From NCBI GenBank assembly GCA_944381635.1, contig CALWLY010000016.1:1-64000 (forward strand): DNA of 64,000 bases. The letters run 5' to 3'. Below, piece after piece: positions 50,322-58,154 of the stretch. Origin of the DNA: an uncultured Lachnospiraceae bacterium. GTDB taxonomy: Bacteria; Bacillota; Clostridia; Lachnospirales; Lachnospiraceae. How positions within the stretch are numbered: position 1 is the first letter of the stretch; every line of letters begins with the position of its first letter. The translations under genes were made by a program, and so were the position numbers. The notes under the pieces are model-generated. The model worked only from the letters and a program-made list of their open reading frames with translations, searched no databases and was not told the origin of the DNA.

Positions 50322-50370
50322 AATTATCCTCCTAAACAAACTTAAAAATGATATAATACAAACGATACCA

Positions 50371-50425
50371 GGGTTCAAAAGTTGTGGCTTTCATGCTTGC
50401 ATGAAAAGCCACAACCTTGGAACCC
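50371..50425. other. Strong hairpin upstream of the tandem repeat
   Basis: GTTGTGGCTTTCATGC pairs with GCATGAAAAGCCACAAC (one bulged T), and outer GGGTTC pairs with GAACCC, over 50371-50425. It lies between the divergent UroD-type gene and the 98-bp repeat and could be a terminator-like block or the origin of the repeat family. Confidence 0.6.
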
Positions 50426-50436
50426 GCCAAACATGA

Positions 50437-50811
50437 GAAAGCAGCCCGAACAGGGCGGAATTCGAATGTTTGCAGGATTGCGGGAGCGCGAGGCGCGGAG
50501 CAATCCGTGGGTATCGTTCGGCGAGTCGAAGTTCGAAAGCAGCCCGAACAGGGCGGAATTCGAATGTTTGTAGGATTGCGGGAGCGCGAGGCGCGGAGCA
50601 ATCCGCAGGTATCGTATGGCGAGTCGAAGTTCGAAAGCAGCCCGAACAGGGCGGAATTCGAATGTTTGCAGGATTGCGGGAGCGCAAGGCGCGGAGCAAT
50701 CCGTGGGTATCGTTCGGCGAGTCGAAGTTCGAAAGCAGCCCGAACAGGGCGGAATTCGAATGTTTGCAGGATTGCGGGAGCGCAAGGCACCAAGCATCCG
50801 CAGGTATCGCA
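50437..50811. repeat. 98-bp tandem repeat, nearly four copies
   Basis: GCAGCCCGAACAGGGCGGAA recurs at 50441, 50539, 50637 and 50735, an exact 98-base period, ending in a partial fourth unit. Each unit has two hairpins: TTCGAA with an inner GCCC/GGGC, and GGATTGC...GCAATCC. Units differ at a few bases (GTGGGTATCGTTC or GCAGGTATCGTAT). Since 98 is not a multiple of 3, every frame is opened in turn; the resulting long ORFs on both strands are artefacts. Confidence 0.9.
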
Positions 50812-50866
50812 TGGCAGATCTCGAATTACTTTTATTATAAAGAAAAGTGCGGGAAAGAAAAATAGC

Positions 50867-51721
50867 ATGGCTGGGAAAACAGATATGTCAAAAATGGTTC
50901 GAAGCAAAATAGAGAAAAAGACAAGAACATGTTATAAAGCCGTGGGGAGCAGCCAGATAGCAGGACGGTTTTCCTGCGGTTATATGTACAAGCCGGATGA
51001 AAGCGACAGCAATATCAACCAGGTGTTTCATTATTACGGCGGGCTGCTTTTGCTGGATGGTGAGGGAGAATACAGGGATGAGGACGGAAGAAGAATTCCT
51101 CTTTCCAAAGGCTGTTTTGTGCAGAGAATTCCCGGCAAATTCCACTCAACGATTGTGACGCCGGGGAAAGGATGGCTGGAATTTTTCATCTGTGTCAGCG
51201 CCAGAACCTATGAGAATCTGGCAGACATAGGACTTATGTCAAAAGAACCGGTTCTTTCCTGCGGACAGATGGATGAACTTTTGCCGGAATTAGAAGACTT
51301 TCTATATAAAATGGAGAGGGCCGGAGAAAATGAATTGCCCGGTCTGTACTTTCAGGCACAGGAACTGCTTTGTCAGATTACCTCCGGCTGTGTGAGAGAA
51401 GGCAGTGAGGAAGGAATTATGGAAAAGGCCTGCCGCAGACTCAGGGAAAGCCAGGGAAGAATTTCCGGTCAGGAGCTGGCAGAAGAACTGGATTTAAGTT
51501 ATGAGACTTTTCGCAAACACTTTCGGTCTTTCACGGGACTCTCACCCGGTCAGTACGGGATACGAACCCGGATGAATGAAGCTATGAGACTGTTGACAGG
51601 CTCCGGGCTGTCTCTTGCGGAAATTTCAGAGCTGCTTGGCTATCCGGACTATTTTACATTCGGAAAACAGTTTAAAAAAGAGACAGGAATGACTCCGGAT
51701 GCTTTCCGGAAAATGAAATAA
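50867..51721 (+). CDS. AraC family transcriptional regulator, second copy
   Basis: 284 residues from ATG 50867; the frame is open back into the tandem repeat, but that part is repeat-derived. N-terminal AraC-type sensor: VFHYYGGLLLLDGEGEYRDE and LEFFICVSARTYENLADIG. C-terminal double HTH: ISGQELAEELDLSYETFRKH and LSLAEISELLGYPDYFTFGK, ending KKETGMTPDAFRKMK. The ribosome site (GGGAAAG) is weak, so ATG 50885 is an alternative. Likely controls the divergent UroD-type gene (inference). Confidence 0.85.
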   Translation: MAGKTDMSKMVRSKIEKKTRTCYKAVGSSQIAGRFSCGYMYKPDESDSNINQVFHYYGGLLLLDGEGEYRDEDGRRIPLSKGCFVQRIPGKFHSTIVTPGKGWLEFFICVSARTYENLADIGLMSKEPVLSCGQMDELLPELEDFLYKMERAGENELPGLYFQAQELLCQITSGCVREGSEEGIMEKACRRLRESQGRISGQELAEELDLSYETFRKHFRSFTGLSPGQYGIRTRMNEAMRLLTGSGLSLAEISELLGYPDYFTFGKQFKKETGMTPDAFRKMK

Positions 51722-51791
51722 TAGTCGGGGCAGCTGTTTATGGGTGTAGAGCAACATATAAATAAAGATAAAAACCTAAGGAAGCAGAAAT

Positions 51792-52586
51792 ATGGAATAT
51801 CAAACAGAGAAAAAAGAATTGCCCAGGCAAATAACACAGGTCATTTCAATAGCGGAAAATTTATTCCCTGATCAGATATTAGGGATGTATTTGTATGGAT
51901 CAGCGACAATTGGAAGTTTACATCCGGATAGCGACATAGATATTTTGGTTATTATCAATCAGGAAATGACGGTTTCTGTGAGAGAGGACTTAACGAAACA
52001 ATTATTGAGCGTTTCCGGATCGGTGGGGTGTATTGAAAAAAGGCCATTGGAGGTAACAGTTATCAAGCAAAAGGATATTGTTCCGTTTCAATTTCCACCA
52101 AAATGCGAATATATGTATGGAGAATGGCTTCGGGAAGAAATAGAAAAAGGGAACATTCCGCAATCATGCTATGATCCGGACATAACCATTTTGTTATGGC
52201 AAGCCAGAAAATATAGTATGACTTTACGAGGCGTGGAGAGCGAGAAACTCATTCCGATGATTCCTTTTCACGAAATTCGAAAGGCAATCCAATTTTCCCT
52301 GACGGGCTTAATTTCCAGCTTTAAAGGTGACGAAAGAAATGTACTGCTGACCCTGTCACGAATGTGGTTCACATTAGAAACAGAGGAAATAACGACAAAG
52401 GATATTGCGGCAGAATGGGCCTTATCGAGACTGCCGGTAGAATTTTCGCCATTGCTGACAACGGCGAAAGAAGCCTATTTAGGAAATGTTCAGGATAATT
52501 GGCAGGGGATAGAAAATGAGACAGCTGCACTTATAGAATTTATGAAAATGAAGATTGATGAAAAGATCCACACCTCTCACAGATGA
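51792..52586 (+). CDS. Aminoglycoside nucleotidyltransferase, ANT(9)/AadA-like
   Basis: 264 residues, the length of ANT(9) and AadA enzymes that inactivate spectinomycin (and streptomycin for AadA) by adenylation. The nucleotidyltransferase site is LYGSATIGSLHPDSDIDILV (Gly36-Ser37, Asp48, Asp50), followed by RPLEVTVIKQKDIVPFQFPP, YGEWLREEIEKGNI, YDPDITILLWQARKYS and GDERNVLLTLSRMWFT, the hallmark C-terminal DUF4111 region. By eye it is nearer to ANT(9) than to AadA. It is more AT-rich than its neighbours, suggesting acquisition, but no transposon genes flank it. Resistance itself is inferred. Confidence 0.85.
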   Translation: MEYQTEKKELPRQITQVISIAENLFPDQILGMYLYGSATIGSLHPDSDIDILVIINQEMTVSVREDLTKQLLSVSGSVGCIEKRPLEVTVIKQKDIVPFQFPPKCEYMYGEWLREEIEKGNIPQSCYDPDITILLWQARKYSMTLRGVESEKLIPMIPFHEIRKAIQFSLTGLISSFKGDERNVLLTLSRMWFTLETEEITTKDIAAEWALSRLPVEFSPLLTTAKEAYLGNVQDNWQGIENETAALIEFMKMKIDEKIHTSHR

Positions 52587-52636
52587 TTACTGCCATTTTT
52601 GTAACTTTGGTTTTTCGCAACTTTTAAAAAATTATC

Positions 52637-52665
52637 TTGTAAAAGAAAAAAGATAATGTTATACT
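52637..52665 (+). promoter_or_regulatory. Promoter of the putative structured RNA
   Basis: TTGTAA (52637-52642), 17-base spacer, TATACT (52660-52665) with TGT before it (extended -10). Downstream there is no ORF until speA, but there is a terminator at about 52975-53010. Confidence 0.7.
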
Positions 52666-52671
52666 GATTTT

Positions 52672-53010
52672 ACATGAATGCAAAGCTGTTTTCATGCAAA
52701 TATTTGCCCACCATCTGACAAAGATGGTTAAGCCCATACGGACAGGCGGGGCAGCTGCCGAGCGTGGTCAAGGCCACATTATTGATTGAGTTAGAAGCTC
52801 AAATTTTATAAGTTGATTACTTTATAATCTGTACCGATAGGTACTATCACTTGTGAAACGGTCAATAAGAGTAGTAACAGTAATATTTGCTATATAGACT
52901 CTGAAAATAGTTTTTGCTGAAGAGAAATCCGCGGCTTGGCGGACAGCTCGAATAAACTTATAAACTATGATTGTTAAAGACAGGTGAGTTTGCGCATCTG
53001 TCTTTTTTTA
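52672..53010 (+). ncRNA. Putative stand-alone structured RNA of about 340 nt, class unknown
   Basis: Bounded by its own promoter (52637-52665) and an intrinsic terminator (GACAGGTGAG with CATCTGTC and seven T, about 52979-53009), with no credible ORF. Stems include CATGAA/TTCATG (52673-52696), CCATCT/AGATGG (52711-52727), GGCAGCTGCC (52750-52759), GTGG/CCAC (52764-52777), GTACC-GATA-GGTAC (52831-52844) and TCCGC/GCGGA near 52930. A 9-bp long-range helix, TTATAAGTT (52806-52814) with AACTTATAA (52955-52963), closes a domain of about 140 bases. It lacks the signatures I know for RNase P, tmRNA, SRP or 6S RNA. Confidence 0.6.
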
Positions 53011-53160
53011 TACAATAGAAAATTTTATTTTCTATTGTATAAAAAAAGACGCTCCGCTGTGAATGTGCACTCAGCGCTCAGGTAATGAGAGATTACCCGG
53101 AAAATAGTTGATGACGCAATCGCGCTTCGGCGCGATGGTGCGCCAGAACACACACTTTTT
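53003..53160. repeat. R2 structured repeat, copy b
   Basis: A perfect 20-bp palindrome (53003-53022 with 53028-53047, loop TTTTA) whose sequence differs from copy a at several positions but with compensating changes on both arms, then GACGCTCCGCTGTG, TCAGCGCTCAGGTAAT, GAGATTACCCGGAAAATAGT and CGCGCTTCGGCGCG, ending at ACACACTTTTT. It overlaps the T-run of the RNA terminator and precedes speA. Confidence 0.8.
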
Positions 53161-53220
53161 CATACGACAGTGTAAGATAACTGTGCCGCGAGGCGATATG
53201 AATTTATACAATGGAAAGAT

Positions 53221-54684
53221 ATGGTGAGAGTTATGGATCTGAACAAGCAGAAGAGCGCCCCGATATATGAGGCCCTGGAAGTATTTCGAAAAAAGAGAAT
53301 CGTTCCGTTCGATGTGCCGGGACATAAAAGAGGAAGAGGAAACCCGGAACTCAGAGAGCTTCTGGGAGAAAAATGTGTCAGTCTGGATGTAAATTCCATG
53401 AAACCTCTGGATAACCTGTGCCATCCGGTTTCCGTTATCAAGGAGGCGGAAGAACTGGCTGCGGAAGCTTTTCGGGCGGACCACGCTTTTTTTATGGTGG
53501 GAGGAACCACATCCAGCGTGCAGAGCATGGTGCTTTCAGCCTGCAAAGCGGGAGATAAGATCATTCTTCCGAGAAATGTACATAAAAGCGTGATCAATGC
53601 GCTTGTTTTGTGCGGCGCTATTCCGGTGTATGTAAATCCGGAAGTGGATAAAGAGCTGGGAATTTCACTGGGCATGGAAACAGAGGAAGTAAAACGTGCC
53701 ATTGAGGAAAATCCGGATGCTGCCTGCGTTCTGGTAAACAACCCCACTTATTATGGAATCTGCTCGGATTTAAGATCCATTGTAAAACTGGCTCATGAAC
53801 ACAATATGCTGGTGCTGGTGGATGAAGCCCATGGAACTCACCTGTATTTCGGAAAAGGACTTCCTGTGTGCGCTATGGACGCGGGGGCTGATATGGCGTC
53901 TGTGTCCATGCATAAATCCGGAGGAAGCCTGACGCAGAGTTCTCTTCTTCTGACAAGCAGCAGGGTGAACTGGGAATATGTAAGCCAGATCATCAATCTG
54001 ACCCAGACTACAAGCGCTTCCTACCTGCTTTTGTCAAGCCTTGATATTTCCAGAAGAAACCTGGCTTTAAGAGGTGAGGAATCTTTTGCAAAGGTAAAGG
54101 AAATGGCAGAATATGCAAGGGAAGAGATCAACGCGGTGGGCGGTTATTATGCCTACGGAAAAGAAATGATAAACGGCAAGAGCATTTTCGATTTTGATGT
54201 GACAAAACTTTCCGTTTATACAAGGGGAATCGGTCTGGCAGGAATCGAAGTGTATGATCTTTTGAGAGATGAGTACGACATCCAGATCGAGTTTGGAGAT
54301 ATCAGCAATATTCTCGCCTATATTTCCATCGGAGACAGAATTCAGGATATTGAAAGACTGGTGGGAGCTTTGGCTGACATCCGGAGACTGTATTCCAGGG
54401 ATCCTTCCAAGCTTCCGTCTGCAGAGTATATTGCACCCAAGGTGCTGGCTACCCCGCAGAAAGCGTTTTATGCCAAAAAGGTTTCCCTGCCGATCAGACA
54501 GACTGCCGGGAAAATATGCAGTGAATTTGTTATGTGTTATCCCCCGGGAATACCGATTTTAGCTCCCGGAGAACTGATCACCGATGAGATTATAGATTAC
54601 ATTTTGTATGCAAAGGAAAAAGGATGTTCCATGCAGGGAACCGAGGACCCTCTGGTGGACAACCTGAATGTGATTGACGAATAA
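53221..54684 (+). CDS. speA: Arginine decarboxylase, Orn/Lys/Arg decarboxylase family (fold type I, PLP)
   Basis: 487 residues, the compact Bacillus SpeA type. Decarboxylates arginine to agmatine. PLP lysine Lys232 in VSMHKSGGSLTQSSLLL; other landmarks PFDVPGHKRGRGNPEL at the start, FFMVGGTTSSVQSMVL, VLVDEAHGTHLYFGKGL and the C-terminal CYPPGIPILAPGELITDEII. Since AguA and AguB follow in the same cluster, arginine is the likely substrate over lysine. Start ATG 53221 or the better-spaced ATG 53233 (behind GGTGA). First gene of the polyamine cluster. Confidence 0.9.
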   Translation: MVRVMDLNKQKSAPIYEALEVFRKKRIVPFDVPGHKRGRGNPELRELLGEKCVSLDVNSMKPLDNLCHPVSVIKEAEELAAEAFRADHAFFMVGGTTSSVQSMVLSACKAGDKIILPRNVHKSVINALVLCGAIPVYVNPEVDKELGISLGMETEEVKRAIEENPDAACVLVNNPTYYGICSDLRSIVKLAHEHNMLVLVDEAHGTHLYFGKGLPVCAMDAGADMASVSMHKSGGSLTQSSLLLTSSRVNWEYVSQIINLTQTTSASYLLLSSLDISRRNLALRGEESFAKVKEMAEYAREEINAVGGYYAYGKEMINGKSIFDFDVTKLSVYTRGIGLAGIEVYDLLRDEYDIQIEFGDISNILAYISIGDRIQDIERLVGALADIRRLYSRDPSKLPSAEYIAPKVLATPQKAFYAKKVSLPIRQTAGKICSEFVMCYPPGIPILAPGELITDEIIDYILYAKEKGCSMQGTEDPLVDNLNVIDE

Positions 54685-54792
54685 AGAAAAGTAAAAAATT
54701 GTGTGGGAAGAAAGTTGAAGGGGTTTTGAAAAGTCAGAAAGAGATGTTTGACGCGCGTTCTTTCGCGTAAAACGCTTCGGAAGGGAGGAAAA

Positions 54793-55647
54793 ATGGAACT
54801 TTGGTTTTCAGACTACCATACGGATAAAGTAAAGATGTCCGTAAAGGTAGAAAAACAGCTTTTTGGAGAGGAAACAGATTTTCAGAGAATCGACGTTTTT
54901 GAATCAGAAGAATTCGGACGCTTTATCAGTTCGGACGGACATATTGTATTTTCGGAGAAGGATGAATTTACGTATGACGAAATGATCGTACATGTCCCTA
55001 TGGCCGTACATCCTAAGGTGGAAAAAGTGCTGGTAATAGGAGGAGGCGACGGAGGCGTGGCCAGAGAGCTTTCCCATTACAAAGAGATCAAACAGATCGA
55101 TGTTGTGGAACCGGATCAGATGTTTGTGTACGTGTGCAGACAGTTTTTCCCGGATAATGCCTGCGGTCTGGAAGACGAGAGAGTGAATATTTTCTATGAG
55201 GACGGACTTCGTTTCCTGCGCTCTAAGCAGAATGAGTACGACCTGATCATCAACGATGCCATTGATCCGCTGGGACATACAGCGGGGCTTTTCACCAAGG
55301 AATTTTATGGCAACTGTTACAGAGCTTTAAAGGAAGACGGCATTATGGTTTACCAGCACGGCAGTCCTTTTTATGATGAAGACGAGGATAACTGCCGGGC
55401 TATGCACAGAAAAGCAAGCAGAAGCTTTCCGGTGAGCAGAGTATATCAGGCCCATATCCCTACATGTTCTTCCGGATACTGGCTTTTTGGCTTTGTTTCC
55501 AAAAAATATCACCCCTTAAATGACCTGAATGAAGAAAGATGGAACAGCAGGGGAATCGAAACCTGGTACTATACGACCAATCTGCACAGAGGGGCATTCA
55601 TGCTGCCCAAATATGTGGAAGATATGCTGAAAGAAGAAGAAATATAA
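54793..55647 (+). CDS. speE: Spermidine synthase-like aminopropyltransferase
   Basis: 284 residues from ATG 54793, fixed by GGGAGG. The SAM-fold core is clear: VLVIGGGDGGVARELSHYK, DVVEPDQMFVYVCRQFFPDN, FYEDGLRFLRSKQNEYDLII and DAIDPLGHTAGLFTKEFYG. Some conserved substrate motifs are altered: VEPD where VEID is usual, QHGSP for QSESP, and AHIPTCSSGYW for APIPTYPSG. No speD (SAM decarboxylase) is nearby, so the aminopropyl donor is uncertain. Next gene begins 16 bases later. Confidence 0.85.
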   Translation: MELWFSDYHTDKVKMSVKVEKQLFGEETDFQRIDVFESEEFGRFISSDGHIVFSEKDEFTYDEMIVHVPMAVHPKVEKVLVIGGGDGGVARELSHYKEIKQIDVVEPDQMFVYVCRQFFPDNACGLEDERVNIFYEDGLRFLRSKQNEYDLIINDAIDPLGHTAGLFTKEFYGNCYRALKEDGIMVYQHGSPFYDEDEDNCRAMHRKASRSFPVSRVYQAHIPTCSSGYWLFGFVSKKYHPLNDLNEERWNSRGIETWYYTTNLHRGAFMLPKYVEDMLKEEEI

Positions 55648-55663
55648 GAAGGAGAGAAAAACA

Positions 55664-56923
55664 ATGAGCAGATTATTAGTAATTGGATGCGGCGGAGTCG
55701 CAGGAGTGGCAATTCACAAATGCTGTCAGAACAGCAGCGTATTTACAGAGCTTTGCATTGCAAGCAGAACAAAGGAAAAATGCGATGCCTTAAAGGCGGA
55801 GTTGGAGGGAAAAACCTCTACTGTGATTACAACTGCAAAAGTGAACGCTGACAGCAAAGAAGAACTGGTAAAACTTATCAGCGAATACAAACCGGATGCT
55901 GTTTTAAATGTGGCCCTTCCTTATCAGGATCTTACCATCATGGATGCCTGCCTGGAATGCAAGGTAGATTATATTGATACCGCAAACTATGAGCCTGAGG
56001 ATACCGATGATCCGGCATGGCGTGAAATCTACGAAAAACGCTGCAAAGAAGAAGGATTTACCGCATATTTCGATTATTCCTGGCAGTGGGCTTATCAGGA
56101 AAAGTTCAAAGAAGCGGGCATTACAGCCCTTCTGGGAACCGGCTTTGACCCTGGTGTGACAAGCGTATTTACCGCATATGCTTTGAAACATTATTTTGAC
56201 GAGATTGAAACCATCGATATTCTGGACTGCAACGGCGGTGACCATGGCTATCCGTTTGCCACCAACTTTAACCCGGAAATCAATTTAAGAGAAGTTTCTG
56301 CAAACGGCTCTTACTGGGAAAACGGACACTGGGTGGAAACAGAGCCGATGGAAATCAAAAGAGAATACGATTTCCCGCAGGTTGGAAAAAAGGATATGTA
56401 TCTGCTTCATCACGAAGAAATTGAATCCCTGGCAAAAAATATCCCGGGAGTAAAGAGAATCCGCTTCTTCATGACTTTTGGACAGAGCTATCTTACTCAT
56501 ATGAAATGTCTGGAGAATGTAGGAATGCTCTCCACTTCTCCAATCATGTTTGAAGGAAGAGAAATCGTTCCGATTCAGTTCTTGAAAGCTCTTCTGCCGG
56601 ATCCTGCATCTTTGGGACCCCGCACAGTTGGTAAGACAAATATCGGATGTATCTTCACAGGAAAGAAAGACGGAAAAGAGAAAACCATTTATATTTACAA
56701 TGTATGCGACCACCAGGAATGCTACAAGGAAGTAGGTTCTCAGGCAATCTCCTACACAACAGGTGTGCCTGCTATGATCGGAACAGCGCTGGTTCTGACC
56801 GGTGCATGGAAAAAACCCGGCGTCTTCAATGTGGAAGAGTTTGATCCCGATCCGTACATGGATATGTTAAACAAATACGGACTGCCCTGGGTAGTAGATG
56901 AAAACCCCGCAACCGTGGAGTGA
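55664..56923 (+). CDS. Carboxynorspermidine/carboxyspermidine dehydrogenase (saccharopine dehydrogenase family)
   Basis: 419 residues. Rossmann start LLVIGCGGVAGVAIHKCCQN, with ASRTKEKCDALKAE, DYIDTANYEPEDTDDPAWRE and GTGFDPGVTSVFTAYALKHY characteristic of the LYS9-like CASDH. It reductively joins aspartate semialdehyde to a diamine (putrescine gives carboxyspermidine, diaminopropane gives carboxynorspermidine, or agmatine in a related route) with NADPH. The gene order speE-CASDH-CASDC-aguA-aguB makes carboxyspermidine the most likely product. Start ATG 55664 behind AAGGAGAG. Confidence 0.9.
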   Translation: MSRLLVIGCGGVAGVAIHKCCQNSSVFTELCIASRTKEKCDALKAELEGKTSTVITTAKVNADSKEELVKLISEYKPDAVLNVALPYQDLTIMDACLECKVDYIDTANYEPEDTDDPAWREIYEKRCKEEGFTAYFDYSWQWAYQEKFKEAGITALLGTGFDPGVTSVFTAYALKHYFDEIETIDILDCNGGDHGYPFATNFNPEINLREVSANGSYWENGHWVETEPMEIKREYDFPQVGKKDMYLLHHEEIESLAKNIPGVKRIRFFMTFGQSYLTHMKCLENVGMLSTSPIMFEGREIVPIQFLKALLPDPASLGPRTVGKTNIGCIFTGKKDGKEKTIYIYNVCDHQECYKEVGSQAISYTTGVPAMIGTALVLTGAWKKPGVFNVEEFDPDPYMDMLNKYGLPWVVDENPATVE

Positions 56924-57015
56924 TAGGATACCAAGGTACCAAAGGCAAGGGTTTCATGCTCCCATGAAAATTTTTGAATTAGGAACTTGCAAAAGTAATA
57001 GAAAGCAGAAAAGAT

Positions 57016-58134
57016 ATGTTTGAAAAGGTAAAAACCCCCTGTTACATTGTGGATGAAAAAAAGATAAGAGAAAATCTTGAAATACTGAAAAAAGTGCAGG
57101 AAGAGTCCGGATGCCGGATTCTTCTTGCCCAGAAAGCATTTTCCATGTTTCGCCTTTACCCTATGATTGGAGAATATCTGCGGGGAACCACAGCCAGCGG
57201 GCTGTTTGAAGCCAGACTTGGAAAAGAGGAAATGGGAAAGGAAAATCATGTATTTGCGCCGGCTTATAAGACGGAAGACATCGTAGAGCTGGATAAAATA
57301 TGCGACCATATCATTTTTAATTCCTTTTATCAGTATGAGAAGCATAAGGATTTATGCCAAAACGCCAGCCTGGGAATCCGGGTAAATCCGGAATGTTCCA
57401 CACAGCAGGATCACGCCATTTATGATCCCTGTGCCAGCGGTTCCCGTCTGGGAGTGACAAGGCAGCAGTTTCCGGAAAATCTGCCGGATAGGATCGAGGG
57501 CCTTCATTTCCATACATTGTGTGAACAGGATGCGGATGATCTTGTCACCACCTTTCGGGCATTTGAAGAAAAATTCGGACAATTTCTGCCGAAACTTAAA
57601 TGGCTGAATCTGGGCGGAGGTCATCACATAACAAGAAAAGACTATAAGACCCGCCTGCTTATTTCTCTCATAAAGGAAATCCGGGAAAAATACGGAGTGG
57701 AAGTATATCTGGAACCGGGAGAGGCTATTGCCTTAAACGCCGGATACCTGGTGACGGAAGTGATGGATATCGTGCACAACGGCATGGATATTCTGGTGCT
57801 GGATGCTTCCGCTGCGTGCCACATGCCGGATGTGCTGGAAATGCCTTACCGGCCTCCGCTGCAGGGAGGTTTTCTTGCCGGAGAGAAGGCGCACACATAC
57901 CGCCTTTCCTCTCTCACCTGCCTGGCGGGGGATGTGATTGGCGATTACAGCTTTGAAAAAGAAATTCGTCGGGGAGACCGGCTTGTTTTTGAAGATATGG
58001 CCATTTATTCCATGGTGAAAAACAATACTTTTAACGGAATTCCCCTGCCGTCAATCTGTCTTTTAAAAGAAAACGGCGAGATAGAAACCGTAAAAGAATT
58101 TGGCTACGAAGATTTTAAAAACAGACTTTCGTAA
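57016..58134 (+). CDS. nspC: Carboxynorspermidine/carboxyspermidine decarboxylase
   Basis: 372 residues, alanine-racemase-like fold III PLP enzyme. PLP Lys40 in ILLAQKAFSMFRLYP; later landmarks GIRVNPECSTQQDHAIYDPC, LHFHTLCEQDADDLVTTF, NLGGGHHITRKDY and EPGEAIALNAGYLVTEVMDI, and the C-terminal CLAGDVIGDYSF typical of NspC. Removes CO2 from carboxyspermidine to give spermidine. Lies 92 bases after the dehydrogenase in a region with a small hairpin (TTTCATG/CATGAAA). Confidence 0.92.
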   Translation: MFEKVKTPCYIVDEKKIRENLEILKKVQEESGCRILLAQKAFSMFRLYPMIGEYLRGTTASGLFEARLGKEEMGKENHVFAPAYKTEDIVELDKICDHIIFNSFYQYEKHKDLCQNASLGIRVNPECSTQQDHAIYDPCASGSRLGVTRQQFPENLPDRIEGLHFHTLCEQDADDLVTTFRAFEEKFGQFLPKLKWLNLGGGHHITRKDYKTRLLISLIKEIREKYGVEVYLEPGEAIALNAGYLVTEVMDIVHNGMDILVLDASAACHMPDVLEMPYRPPLQGGFLAGEKAHTYRLSSLTCLAGDVIGDYSFEKEIRRGDRLVFEDMAIYSMVKNNTFNGIPLPSICLLKENGEIETVKEFGYEDFKNRLS

Positions 58135-58154
58135 GATTTGAAATGGAGGAGACT

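Noticed and set aside
50437..50811. CRISPR array
   Set aside because: The repeats are contiguous 98-bp tandem units with no unique spacers, and no cas genes are present.
50375..50907. Long ORFs on both strands across the 50.4-50.8 kb region
   Set aside because: They are produced by a 98-bp tandem repeat whose period is not a multiple of 3; the translated repeats occur in all frames and have no ribosome sites.
52672..53010. tmRNA, RNase P RNA, SRP RNA or 6S RNA
   Set aside because: No tRNA-like CCA end or tag frame, no GAGGAAAGUCC-type RNase P core and no SRP tetraloop helix were seen.
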